Source of the DNA: Filobasidium wieringae
Taxonomy: Eukaryota > Basidiomycota > Tremellomycetes > Filobasidiales > Filobasidiaceae
NCBI GenBank assembly: GCA_001600055.1
Contig: BCIV01000004.1
Location: 124,001-188,000 of the forward strand
Length of the DNA stretch: 64,000 bases
Direction of reading: 5' to 3'
A model generated the notes under the pieces. It searched no databases. It saw only the letters and a program-made list of their open reading frames with translations, and was not told the origin of the DNA. Of the stretch, positions 35,114 through 50,893 are shown piece after piece. The translations under genes were made by a program, and so were the position numbers. Within the stretch, counting starts at the first letter, position 1. Every line of letters starts with the position of its first letter.

Positions 35114-38100
35114 ATGACAATCTCGTTGAATCTATACGTCGATCTACTCGCAACAGATCAGTCGACACTGCTCGACCTCGCAACAACACAAAACACGTTC
35201 ACTCATCCTTCTCATCTCCCTCCAGCTCAACTCGATAAATTCCTAAACAGGCTGTCTACCCTCCTCTGTATTTCTCTACCACCCGGCCATGGATCCAATT
35301 CCTCTCATTTGTCTGCCTCGGAATGGAGCAAAAAGATCTTAGGATGGAGGATAGCTACGGGGATCGTTGCGATGGACAAGGAAGGTTATGTGCTTTCTGG
35401 TGGATGGGGGAAGACTTGGTTGTTAAACTTGTTGGCCGGTCTGAACGTTAGTCGCAGTGCCTTCCCTCTGGATGGGCTTCGATACTGATGGTCTTCCCCC
35501 TTGCGTCTGTGCAGAACAACCTCATCCCCATCTCTCACACTACACATGTAGTAAACCTACTAAAGGTTTTGCAAACCCAAGCGACCCTTTCGCCTTCTTA
35601 TCACCGAACCACCGCTCTCCCTCATCTCCTCAAAACGACCCAAGCCTTTGTTCACCTCCTCACAACTCACCTAAACTCTGAAACCCAAAACCTCAATCCC
35701 AACCTCATCATCGGGCTACTCCATACCATCCCCTCCCTCATCCAACTAAGCGCAACTCAACACAGGCCTCTCCTCCCGCACCTAATCCCAATCCTCCATA
35801 CCCTAATCCTCTCCCCCTCTCCTTCCCTCTCGGCCCTCGCTCAAAAACAAATACAACGTCAAGCTTCAAACGTCCTCGCAACCCTCCACACGTGTGCGGG
35901 AAAAGTCACCGCCCCCCAAACTTTCAAAGGGGATCTTAATGGGATCCTCACCGAACTGACCTCCATCCTAGGTTGGCTCGAGAGTTCCATTTGGAAAGGT
36001 CCTCTCACAGGTGCAGGTGGGGGTAAATTCGGACCGATCACGAGCAGATTACTAGTTTCCCCCATAGAAGCGGGGGAAGGGGAGGCAAAGGTCCTTGGTG
36101 ATCCGGCCGTCGACTTAGGTGTCAAGGTTAAGAGGATCGGGGAGGTATTGGATGGGTATGGGGAGGTCGTTTTGGGTCTGTTAAGGTAGGTTCGACACTT
36201 TTCTTTCTTTTTCGCTGTATGCGCGGGGCGTGGGTTTGGGTGGTACTGACCTCCCTCGCGCTTTTTGCTTTTGGTAGGTTCCAAACGGGTCGACCGGTTC
36301 ATCTTCCTTTAGGTACCGTAGTAGCCCTCGGATTGAGGATGCTTGGGTTAGGTGGGGAGATGGAGGTAGGTCTTGTCAATTCCCTCCTGTCTGCTGCTAT
36401 GTCTATCACGATCCTGACCGATGTCTCCTATTAGATGCAGGAGACTTTGGATGGGGAGACCAAAGCCCGTAGCGAGCAGGTCCTCAGGAACGTCTGGGGA
36501 TTAGGAATGAGGTTGATCGGGGGTTTGGTCCTTGCGTGAGTCAAACTATAGATCTTGATGATAGGATTCAGGGACTGAGCGGAATGGGTCTCGCCGAGGT
36601 TAGGTCGGAGAATCATTTGGTTCCTCATGTAGGGATGATCCTGGAGAAGAGCGTTTGGCTATTAGAGTCACTTGCCAGTGGGGAACAGTGAGTCGTTTCT
36701 ATTCCAATCATCGCTTTGGGGTTGGGCTTGAGCTCATCTCGATACCCCCTGATTATTTCACTTAGCGCGACGAGGGTGGCTTTGTTGAAATTCCATACCC
36801 TCCTCTTGAGTCGGATTCAATTGGATCCTTCTTCCCCTTCCTTCCATACCCGATTACTCAAGAGTTCTATTGGGTTCGTTACTATGGTTATGGAGAGCAA
36901 GACGCCCGTTTTGAACCCCAATGCAGAGGTCGGGGAGAATGCGGGAGGGAAGAAGGGAAAGAAGAGGGCAAGGGGGGTTGGAGAGGAGGTGGTCGTTGCT
37001 GGAATGGAAGGGAGGGTGGGAAGAGGTTTGAGCAGGTTGGAAGGAGAGGTCGTCCTGGCCGCTCTGAAACGTAGGTCCTCGATCGGGATTGGATGTTTTG
37101 GTTATACGGTCAGTTGACGCGCTTGAGAACATAGTTTGCAAGGTTTTACACCGTCACCCATCATTGTCACCCCACCTCCTCGCTCTCTCCATTCGGACCC
37201 ATCTCGCTCTCTCTCACACTCTCAGCGTCAAGACCCCTATATCGATCTCCCAAGATCCTAGCTTGGCTAGCAGGATGAACGAAGAGGTCATGAGAAACTT
37301 GGAGGATTCCATGTTGATCGAGAACAACGGGGTTAGAGGTGGTTGGGTCGGATTGATTGCGGGACAAGAGGTAATTTGTTTGCCGCACTGCTTCTGTGAT
37401 ATGCAACTGACCCGTCCTTAATAACCAACACAGAAACTGAGTCAATCAAGCGTATTGCCCTTGATCTTGCATCCTTCCGCTCCCCCTCTCTCTCGACCTC
37501 TCCCACCCATGTCTTCCCTCGCTTTCTACGGGGTAGATCATGAACAGGAGGAAGCCCTTCGTAAAGAGATCGGAATCCGAACGATGGAGGAAGCCGAACA
37601 GGCCGCACGCGATTTCGAAGGTCTGATCGAGACGGCGAAAGATGAGGCGGAATCGGCACGTACAAAGAAAAAGGTCGCGATGGAGGATGAGACGAGGATG
37701 GCCGCTGTGGCGGCTGCTACCGCTCCTGCAGTCGCTTCGGCCGCCAGTATCTTTGGGGGTTCCTCGTCGAAGGTAACACCGGTACAAGTCCCTGTGGTAT
37801 CGACCGCGAGTGAACCAGCGCTTCCCATCTCGGTACCCTCTACGGAGTTACCGGCTGGTTCTTCAAGCACAGTCGCGATGAACGAGACGAGCAGCACTCG
37901 ACCGATCGAGCTGGACGAGGATCCCGCCAGTACCCATCAGCCATCGCAAGTCGGGGTAAAGGACAACGCTATGGCAGCTTCTGCAGCATTGACAGAACCC
38001 TTCAGCTCGGTGACCACGGACTTGCCCGCTCGGCCCGTCGCAAATACGAACTCCTCGGCAGCGGGCCGTTCCAAAGGGGTACCTCTTGCTGAACGCAAGG

Positions 38101-38183
38101 AAGGAGTTCGCTACGACAGCGAGGGCGAGGAGATGCCGGAGATCGACTTGGACAGCGATTCTGAAGATGAAGATATGGAATGA
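35114..38183 (+). CDS. RIX1: RIX1/IPI2 pre-rRNA processing protein
   Basis: Scaffold of the Rix1-Ipi1-Ipi3 complex (PELP1 complex in animals), which recruits the Rea1/Mdn1 ATPase to pre-60S particles and is needed for ITS2 processing. Exons 35114..35446, 35515..36185, 36278..36365, 36435..36535, 36565..36687, 36766..37070, 37114..37370 and 37434..38183 give 875 residues. The first 450 residues form HEAT-like helices; the family block SEWSKKILGWRIATGIV followed by a TWLLNLLAGLN helix near residues 75-110 is recognisable. The C-terminus is low-complexity and ends in an acidic PEIDLDSDSEDEDME tail typical of Rix1/PELP1. The phases of all seven introns close the frame, which supports the model. 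Confidence 0.82.
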
Positions 38184-38460
38184 ACGACGTTGTATGCGAA
38201 ATATAATGTCATCGCTGTTCATGCCGCAACGTGAAAATAATTGATGATACATTGGTAGACATTTCGAAACTCAGAGACTATTTTTTTCTTTGTTGGTTGA
38301 ACGAATCGTTAGGGTGAGATATACGAAACGAGAAATCATGGAATGAGGGCGCTGAATGTCATGAGCGTTCGTTTGATGATGAGAGATACTATGCGTCGGT
38401 AGGAGGATAGAGTCAGGGGGGAAATTGATTTCAGAGTAGAAGAACTTTAGTGCTACGCAA

Positions 38461-41912
<3,452 letters not shown>

Positions 41913-42387
41913 CTCTCCTCAATATATACTCCCCACACCCTAAACCGAACCGATCTTGGTGTGAGTATGGTGCGTGGGCTGGAATAGGAGGTGATCTCTG
42001 ATTCTCAATGAGTTCAAGGTTATGAGGATTGAGCGGACAGGGGGGGGAGGTCTGGATGACCGGGATGATCGGAGGATGTGTTCCACACGGTGCGTTGGGG
42101 GACCAAGTGAGGCGCTGTGTGTATGAGTGGAGACGGTGGCGATGGTCGATTATGGACGGACGAACGAGTTGTCCTTGTAGCTGAGCTCGTTCCTGTTGCG
42201 ATATGATGCACTGGTGGATATCAACGGACATCGATCGTGTGCGGACATCATGCAGCGTGTATGTCCGTTGATCAATCACTCACCTACCGGTGTCCAGTAT
42301 ACCGTACCTACAGTCAACAGTTCGAGATTATCGATCCATCGTTCCAATTTCTCATCTCTCATTTCAAATTCAGGCTCAACTTGAAAC
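41913..42387. promoter_or_regulatory. Divergent promoter PAP1 / TFIIF-alpha-like gene
   Basis: 475 bp between the start codons of two RNA polymerase II-linked genes. No TATA box was seen; a run of seven to eight G near 42040 and pyrimidine-rich stretches near 42340 are the only visible features. Confidence 0.35.
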
Positions 42388-45300
42388 ATGTCACAGGAGC
42401 AACCCGCTCAACGTCCAAAACCTCCTCAGCCACGTGCTCCAACGCTTTTCGTACAGAAGAAAAAGAGGAATCCTTATGCCGCTCTCCCTCCCGTTACAGG
42501 CTCGGGTTCCGGTTCTGGACTGGCATCGACTCCGGGACAACAAGGACAACCAGGGCAAGCTGGACAAGCTCCTTCAAACTCGAACGCGCGAATGGAAGAG
42601 CAACGTGGAAGATTAGGCGTTCTGAAAGATCCATCTTCCGTCGCTCGATCTTCGACACCTCTTTCCCGACCGATCCGTTCCACTCCGAACACTCCCTCAC
42701 GTTCAGGAACGCCCTCTCAAGCTCAAGCGCAGACACAATCACAACCACAACAAACAGCCGCGAGGACGTTTCAAGATTACCCCATCCATCTTCTCCCTCG
42801 AATCCATTCCCTCAATCCTGCTTCCCTTACCGACCCCGTCCTAGCCAGTCTACCCTTCCCAACGTCTCTGAACATCATCCATCTCAAACATCCAACCTCT
42901 ACCACCCAGGTCTTACCGGACCTATCCAACCCGCCCGGTCCGATCTACCTCAACCGAAAAGACCCCTCCGCTCCGCCCCCTCCACCCCCAGAGGTGGTGC
43001 AGCAACGTATGGAAGAAAGAGCTCGGATCGCCGCTTCCAAGATCCCCGAACAACAACCCGATGGCACCTGGAGAGTAAGGGAATGGGATTACAAACGAAT
43101 GGACGTGAGGAAATTGGAGACCGGTGAGACTTATTGGAAAGAAGCTAGGGATCCTAGTTTGGTCGCTCCCGATCTGGGGGGCGGTGGGGAGGTCAAGAGG
43201 AAGAGTTTCAAAAAGGGGAAAAAGAGGTTCGGGAAAGGTCCTGGAGGTTCGGGTGGGGGCGCGGGTGGAGGTGCGGGTGGATCGAACAAGACCCCTCAAG
43301 GTGAACCCAAGATGAACGTCAAGATGCGTGAACAAGCTATAATGTATCGTCTCATGGGTCAACGAAACGATTTACCTTCCGAGACGGATTCCTCTTCCTC
43401 TTCCGATCACGATAATCCTGATGAATCGAACGGTGGTTCTCATCATCATCATCATGAAGATCCCGCCGGGAATGGGAAAAAGAAGGGCAAGGGGAAGATG
43501 TACAGACGAGCGGCCGTTCTCGCAAACCAGAGGAATAGGGAGAAATTACCTTTTATCCTCGAAGGAGAATTCGCGGGGGATAATGATCCTTCCGTCCCTG
43601 ACCCTTCCGCCGGGGTGAACTCGACGACGGGGAAACTCAAACCTTCCTCCACTGGGGAAGAAATTCCTGAAGAGATCCAACCCGTCGATCTCGCTGGGAC
43701 GAAATCAAAGTCGACGAGATACGTTTCGAACGGTGTTTCGGACGTCAACGATCACTACGTCGCCATCCTCTTCAAATCCACCCGGGTCGGGTTGAGATGG
43801 GTGGGGAGGGAATATACGTTTGGGAACAGGGTTTTGGATGGGATTAGGAATGAGACCGAGGGGATGGGGATGGGTTATGGACAGGGGGGGAGATGGGGTG
43901 GGAGAGGGGGGAGACAGATGGGTCATACCCCATCCCACACGCATGCTCAGGGTTCACACAGACAAGCTCAAGCCACACCCGTTCAACCCACAGCGGTCGA
44001 TATGGAACTCTACCGACCGGCCACTCCGATCACTTCCATTCCCGTAGATACGAAACCAAACTTATCAACCGGACCCAACCCTAACGCTTTCCCCCGAATC
44101 CTCGCTCAACCTCCAACGAGCACGGGGAGGGGACGTAACGCCGAACCCAAGCCTCTCCCCTCTACCCGCACGCTCGCTTCGAAGTTGGCAAAGTTCGAAC
44201 AGAGCGAATATACATACGCGAGGGCGGGGAGTGGGAGGGACGTGGATGAGGATGCCGTCGATGAGATCCAGAGGGGTAGGGCGAGGGGGAGGGCGAGGAT
44301 GAAATGGGAGGACGAGGAGGCGGAGATGAGAGGGAGGAAAGGTGGGGTGGGACGTGGGGTGAGTCGTAGCTCTTGTTTTTTATCGACATTGGTTTGGTTT
44401 GGACTGATCGGGTACGGGTTCGTTCGGTAGGACGTGGAACGTGGGGCAGGAGAGGATTGGGATGTGGAGTATACTGGGGAACAGGATGATGAGGAAGAAG
44501 TACTCGTCAATGCTGAAGAGGAGGAATTCGCTAGGGAGAGAGACGTACGTCCCCGACCTCGCCCCTTCGTATCTCTTTGCTGCCTACTGATCGTTATCGT
44601 GTTACAGGCACGGATCAAAGAGGAATACGATCTCGCCAATGCCAACGTCGGTCTGCTTCAACGAGACGAAGCGGAAGAATCGGACGACTCGGATGATCTT
44701 TTCGGCGATAAGTTGACGGCCAAGCAAAAGGCCAAGAAGAGAGAAAAGAAATTGAGGAGAAAGTTAGCTGGGGCTAATAGCGAGGATGAGCTGAGCGATA
44801 GTGAGGATGAGAGTAGTAGTGATGAGAGTAGCACGATCGTGAGTGACCGTGACCCGAGGTCCTTTTTTGGGGCTGCCCAGCTGAGAAGCGATTCGATCGC
44901 AGTCGAGCGACGAGGAGAAGGACGTCAAGCCGGATGTTGCGGCGCTCGCCGCGGCTACCGCAGCCACCCCTAAGGAGACTACTCGGAAGAGAACCGCATC
45001 ACCAACCGGTTCTGCCAGAAAAGCCGGCTCGCCTGCACCTGTCAAGCGCGAAGCTTCACCAACAGGGACCGTACGAGCTCTATCGGTAGATCGCGGTGCA
45101 GGACACGCCTTGGCCGCTCGTCGTGCGCTCAGTCCGGCGGTCGCTCGGTCTTCGCTGGAACCTGGATCTCGAGGGAAGAAGAGGAAAGGTCCGCCCGTGC
45201 AGAACACCGCCCCTCCCGAGTCGGGCGGATCCAGTCGACTGTCCACCCCCGTCAGTAAAAAGGTTAGAGCTAATACCGAAGGTCCTTCCCCTACTGGCAG

Positions 45301-45868
45301 TCCAGCTAGCAGCCCCGCTTCGACGGACGTCAATATGGAAGACGTCGACCCTCCTGTAGTCACCGGGACGGGCGGAATGGCTTCCGCTGCAACCGGTCAC
45401 ACACCAGATCTCAAAAAACACAAATCTAGAGGTAAAAAGAACAAGAACCCGGCTGTGCCTGGAGAACCCAGTTCCTCTGCTGGAACACCTGCACGAATGT
45501 CCAGTCCCGCTCCATCTCGTCATGCCAGTCCTGCACCCGGTAGCAGCGGTAGGACAAGCTCCGTCGGTCCTAAAAAGGATCAGACCCCTCCTCGAGATAC
45601 ACCAGCGGAAAAGGCTCGCTTGAGGGCTTCACCTTACCCAGGAGCTTTGACCGCCAGGATGATCCGAGACGTCCTCTCGCGGCACGGACCTATGCGAGGT
45701 GTAGATCTATTCAACGAAGTCAAGAAGAACGAGACCCCGTCTATGACACCAGAACAAATCAAGATGAATAGGACCCGAATCAGGGAGATATGTGCCTTGT
45801 TCTGTACGAAACGTAAAGCTGAAGGAGGCGATGTCTTTGTCCTCAAGGAGGGGGAGCAGTTTGACTGA
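42388..45868 (+). CDS. TFIIF subunit alpha (RAP74/Tfg1)-like protein
   Basis: General transcription factor subunit that stabilises RNA polymerase II in the preinitiation complex. Exons 42388..44358, 44431..44544, 44608..44838 and 44903..45868 give 1093 residues. The N-terminal third carries FQDYPIHLL and, after a long insert, KLPFILEGEFAG and HYVAILFKSTRVGLRWVGREYTF, read as the split dimerisation domain. A charged middle (KQKAKKREKKLRRK then Asp/Ser-rich) precedes a disordered Pro/Ser stretch. The last 75 residues look like the RAP74 winged helix: LTARMIRDVLSRHGPM, DLFNEVKK and the end FVLKEGEQFD. The winged-helix match is the best evidence; the N-terminal domain match is weaker because of Gly/His/Ser-rich insertions. 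Confidence 0.65.
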
Positions 45869-46035
45869 ACGAGCAGACCAGTACTGTATCGAGAAAGAGA
45901 TCGCAAAGAAACGATCAACATGCTATGACGCATTGTATCCCAAACAACATTTCAATACTATGCATTTATGATACAGACACAGGGTATAACCGATGAAATA
46001 GATACAGCTCAAATTCGTCACACATTTGCTTCAGT

Positions 46036-49022
46036 CTAGTGAGGCATTTCAACGTCGTCATCCCAGAAAGTCGGTCGCAGGTTCTCTTCGTCGTGCAAGT
46101 AGCAAGCTGAATGATATGGTCGTTAGACAACATTTTCAAGCACTTGACGTGAGGAAAAGACTTACCTTTGGTGCCGTAGGCCCGACCCTGACCCCATCCG
46201 CAAAGGAACTCGGAGCCATTAACCACAGCGTAGTCTGTATATATGAAGACTTTTAAGCACGACGCCAGCGCTCTCATCAACAATCGGTCACTCACGCTGT
46301 GCGTTCTTCATGTAATGAAGGTGTCCACAGGCGCCTTTCCCGATATCATGCGGTCTCACACTCTCGCTAGGTGGCTCCTTCTCATCATCCCGTAATCCTT
46401 CTTCAAGGAATTTGTGCTTCAATAGCATGCCAGCGGTCCATCTTCTGGTAGCATCGATCGCTAGGCATCGCTTGAGCATATCCAGCATACTATCTACGCT
46501 CTCGATGTGTCGCTTGGCTTCAGCGGGGGTCGGCTGCACACAAGGGGGTGTATAAAGGTTGGGATTCAAAGTCAATACTAATTCAGGCAGAGACTTGGGT
46601 GGGGTCGCCGGAACGGTATGTAAGTTCGTGCAGAAGGTTCGGTCTATATTTCAGATGTTCAGTATGGAAGTGCCATCCGAGCAGCGGAACGTGAAGCTTA
46701 CTGTGAAGCATAGCAACCTTCTCTATTCCATTTTTTCCCCAGACAGCAGCAAGTTCAAGTAAAGCTTCGGTATCATCGTTCGAGTTGAATATCGGGAAAC
46801 GATGGCACAGGATACTGAGCAGAATGATTCCCGCGGCCCAGATATCGATCGCTAAGTGAAACGCATTTATCAGCTAGTTTGAAGGCAATAAATCTCACAT
46901 CTAGCACTCACCAACTGTCTGGTCAGGACACTTTAACAAGACTTCCGGTGCACGGAATCCTCTAGTTCCGGCTCGGTTTGCCCTAACTCCAGGTCTGAAA
47001 ACCGATTCATCAGTCACGCGGTCTGTCCATACCTCACGTCCAAGACCCACCGGTTATCGACTTGAGGTACACCGACCTTTTTATTGGCTACATTGTTTCT
47101 TGCTTGATATACCGCCTGCTCGACTCTATGAGTGGTCGACCTCATCTCTCGCTCTCCATGCGGCTTGTCCAAAGTAGCTGGACAATGTTGGCACACCCAT
47201 TTTTGTACTGTAGGCGGTTCGTAACGCTGGTTTTAGAAGAATCGCTCATGAGTTTCTTAGAGGTAGGTTCGAGCCAAGGTATTTCGACTGACTTCTGCAA
47301 GCCCGAAATCTACCAAAACACCTTCACCCGTCTTGAAATCCCAAAGAAAGTTTGCTGGTTTCACATCTCGATGCACGATACCTCGTTTGTGAGAATCGTT
47401 CAAGGCACGGAACAAGCACCGAAAGTATTTGCGTATGTTTGGTGGATCGATATACTTGTAAAACAGCTAACAGGCATCGGTTCAGGTTCAGCACTACACA
47501 GGATTGATCTTGGTGATTTCCACATACCCGAAAGTCATCGCTGCGGTGATACGGCATCACAGCAACGACCTGGTCCTCTGAACGGAATGCGGTTATCAGT
47601 TGGGCTGTATTTCTGCAACCTCTGTATTGTCAAGGTTGAAGCTGGTTCAGAATCCCAGCAGTGGCCGAACTGTCTCTCTGAAACTTGCCTAAGCTCCTCC
47701 ATGATCTCCAACTCATTCATGATCCTATCAGGACTACTCGTCACATAAATCCTTTTCAGTGCCACGTAATTCTTCTTGGGTCTTCCATCATCTTCCCATG
47801 CTTTATCTTCTATGTTCAAATCGGTTGCGGAGCCTTTTGACTCTTCCCTGAGATCAGGGATATACGTATCGATATTTGAACTGTGTTTGACGTGGATCGT
47901 ATTTCTCCAGAATTGGTTCTTGAATGTGAATGCGTAGAGGTCGATGGCTTTGTAAACTGAAGAGAAGGTGCCTGAGTGAATCAAACGTAAAGAGCTGGAA
48001 TCAGCGATCTGCAGGAAGCTACATAGAGGCGATTTTGCTAACCTTCTCCTAGGCGATCTACGATCCTATATGAATCTTGTAAACCCGCGATCCCCTCATT
48101 GATTTTCCTGATGTCGGCCTTGACATCTAACCGATCGTCGAAGAGCCTAACTTGCATATGCTCATCATACAGATCCGAAGAAGGCACCATACGCAACAGG
48201 ATTCCGGGAGCGAATGCGCTATCACGAGGAACCTCTTCCTCTTCTGGTTGCAGTCGTTTCCATCAGCCAGTTTACGGACAAACAGCTGATCAACCACTCA
48301 CTATCTCCTTTCATCACTGCAGCAGCGGTATCGCAATCATGCTGAAACTGAGCGGCATCGAAATCGGAAGATAATTCGCTTCCTTCCGTATCCCCCTCAT
48401 CTTCCTGCTGTTCTTCCTCGTATTCGCCTTCCCCTGCAGCGTCCTGGTCGGTGTAAGCTTCCTCTAGCACTGCATACTCTCCTTGCTCCTCTTCCACTGC
48501 CTCATCTTTCACTTCTTCGTTCGTATCGTCCTCAATCCCTTCGGCAGGTAGAGGTTGAGGCTGGGCATAGTCTTCGAGACAGGCACTGAGATCTATGAGT
48601 CTCTGTGCTGATTTTCGAGGTGGTGGGAGCGATTCGAAGTCCTCATCTAATGTTCTATCTGGAAGATCGTCCTGCGGTAAGACGCAAGGCCATTTTAGTC
48701 TCCCACATAGCCGATAGCAGTATTGGTAGTCGAGATAGGGGTGGAAGTACAAGCTTACCGTGTCTAATCGCTCTACGTCACCTAGATCCTCTATATTCCG
48801 TTTCGTGCCTCTCGACCTTTTCAAAGGATGTGGTTGACTACTACCGCTAGGTATGTCATCTGCAGAGAAAGCGCCCAAATCGCTAAGTCTTCCTCCACCC
48901 GATAGCAGACCAGAGGTGGTGACATTATCGGTCGAGTTGAGGAACGGATTTGAGGAGTTGAAAGTAGGTTGTAAGGGTAAACGAAGGGCGGGAGGAAACG
49001 GGGATTCGTAGACATCCGTCAT
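46036..49022 (-). CDS. cdc7: Cdc7/Hsk1-type DDK kinase
   Basis: Ser/Thr kinase that with its Dbf4 partner phosphorylates MCM2-7 to fire replication origins. The N-terminal 270 or so residues are disordered and very acidic (about 48330..48560). Kinase landmarks: LGEGTFSSVYKA; the lysine strand VALKRIYVTSSPDRIMNELEIM, which is specific to Cdc7; then an insert of about 45 residues between the glycine loop and that lysine; the HRDVKPANFLWD catalytic loop and VDFGLAE (about 47290..47400); GTRGFRAPEVLL; and DIWAAGIILLSILCHRFPIF. The C-terminus ends in WDDDVEMPH. About a dozen small exons; start ATG at 49022 follows an in-frame leader without another ATG. The partner Dbf4 is not in the window. Confidence 0.88.
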
Positions 49023-49282
49023 TTTCCTCTCCAAACGTGGGTATCCTGACTACTTTGGGATGCAAACAGCCAGGGAGCCTTAGGGTAATCGAGGTCGAAT
49101 TATAGCTTGAATGATTCCCACCTCGTAAACGCGATTCTCACAAAAACAACAAAGAATCCTTCGCAACTCGAACTGATGAAGTATATCATATTCAGACATC
49201 ATTCCGTACTACAAACACCATCTAATATCGTTGTGACTCCGAGCAGAGGAGTATCTAGCGCTCACATCAATAAACAAGCAAA
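49023..49282. promoter_or_regulatory. Divergent promoter cdc7 / EB1
   Basis: 260 bp shared by a replication kinase and a microtubule plus-end protein. No MCB (ACGCGT) box was seen; AACGCGA at about 49127..49133 is a half match only. Confidence 0.35.
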
Positions 49283-50730
49283 ATGGCGGAATGTAAGCAG
49301 CCTTATCCTGTTCTGAATGGATCACGTTCCGACTACCGCTAATTGTTTGTTTTTATCTTCGTAAACTCCTTTACATTGATAATAGCTCGTAGTGAACTTT
49401 TGGCCTGGATCAATGCCATCACCCAATCTGGATACACAAAGGTAGATCAGTGTGGTACGGGAAGTGCTTATTGTCAGGTGAGTGGAGCAATAAGCGAATT
49501 TGGTGGGAATGCTGTTGACGAGACAGTTCATCATGGATGATAGATCATCGATGCGATGTTCGGTGGGTATTATCAAAGCGCTTGTAGTAAGGTGACTATG
49601 CTCAACATAGGCTGTTTGATTGTATCTTAGGTGATGTGCCGATGGGCAAAGTCAAAGTTGGAGCAAACCAGGAGTATCAATATCTCAACAATTACAAAGT
49701 CTTACAAAAATCTTTCAAGGACCATGGCATAGATAAGGTACGACGCAATACCCGTCTAGCTACGAAACGCAAATGATTCACTGATCTGATCGTCATCACT
49801 TAGCCTATCCCTGTGGATCGATTGGTCAAGTGAGTTGCTCACTCGCTTGCAATGGAATCTGCGCAAGAGCTCACATTCCGTCTTCCTGATCTAGGTGTAA
49901 AATGCAAGACAATCTAGAGTTCCTGCAATGGCTGAAGAAGTTCTGGGATCTCAATTGGGATGGTACACCATATGACGCAGCAGGTCGAGCGTGAGTTCAC
50001 ATCGGGATCGGGCGTGTCGACACAAACAAGCTGAAACATTCAGATCAGCGGAGGACAAATCATTGATCAACCAGTTGCGAGGGCTGCTGGTGTACGTGCT
50101 ATCTCTGGGAGAGGGTCAACCCCTCAAGGAGCTAGACAAGCTGTAGCTTCTAGCCGGAGCGGAAGTGGGCTCGGTATGACCATTCGAAATTATAGGGGAA
50201 GGATTTTGGTCACTAATGCATGATTGGCTCACAGCAGGTCGTACTGCGGCTGCGCCTTCGCCTGCGGTTCAGAAAGAACTCCAGAACTTACAAGTTCAGC
50301 TTCAAGAGCTCACGGATCATAGCCTTACCCTGGAGAGAGAGAGGGACTTTTATTTCGAAAAGGTATAACCTTGTCTGCTGCAATGAACGAACCAGACGGT
50401 AGCTCATCTGACTCGGTTGGAATAGCTTCGTGCGGTTGAGACCCTTGTACAGACTCGATTGACCGAGGCTACTGCAGTGTCTGAGGAGGAGAAGGCTACC
50501 TTAACGAAAATCCAAGAAAGCTTGTATTCGACTGAGGTTCGTCGTGATACTGCTTTTCCTTCTTCGTGTATTAACGAGCCCTCCGTGAATAGGATGGATT
50601 CGAGGCTCCTGTAGAAGAGGGCTTGGATGCCTTGGCCATCGAGGACGACTTGCAAGGAGAGCAACTTCTGGATCAAAGCCAAGACCAGGAGCACCAGGCT
50701 GCAAGGCCTGATGATGAAGAGACGTTCTGA
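49283..50730 (+). CDS. EB1-family microtubule plus-end protein (Mal3/Bim1)
   Basis: Tracks growing microtubule ends and recruits partners. Exons 49283..49292, 49386..49477, 49544..49562, 49631..49737, 49804..49829, 49895..49990, 50049..50173, 50238..50362, 50426..50536 and 50593..50730 give 282 residues, the usual EB1 size. Residues 4-105 are the calponin-homology domain ([72 protein letters not shown]). A Ser/Gly/Ala-rich linker follows, then the coiled-coil EB homology domain ([22 protein letters not shown]). The protein ends DDEETF, an acidic-aromatic tail like the CAP-Gly-binding end of yeast Bim1 and animal EB1. The seventh exon has two acceptors 5 nt apart (AG at 50043 and 50048); only the second keeps the frame. 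Confidence 0.92.
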
Positions 50731-50893
50731 TGAACACCCCTCATAATGATGTATATTCAACCTTACGAAATGGTCTTGAAGATCTGATTAGCATCCTAAC
50801 CTGACACCGCGTCACTGGGTAGATACGAACGATTGATTCAAAAATACACGAGCACCGATTATACTACAACGTATGGGAATACAAAGAAGCCAG

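Noticed and set aside
42237..43127. A 296-codon frame overlapping the start of the TFIIF-alpha-like gene
   Set aside because: It is a +1 frame shadow with Arg/Ser-rich random composition; the other frame carries the conserved FQDYPI region.
49127..49133. MCB cell-cycle box in the cdc7/EB1 promoter
   Set aside because: Only a partial match (AACGCGA) occurs once; not enough to call a site.
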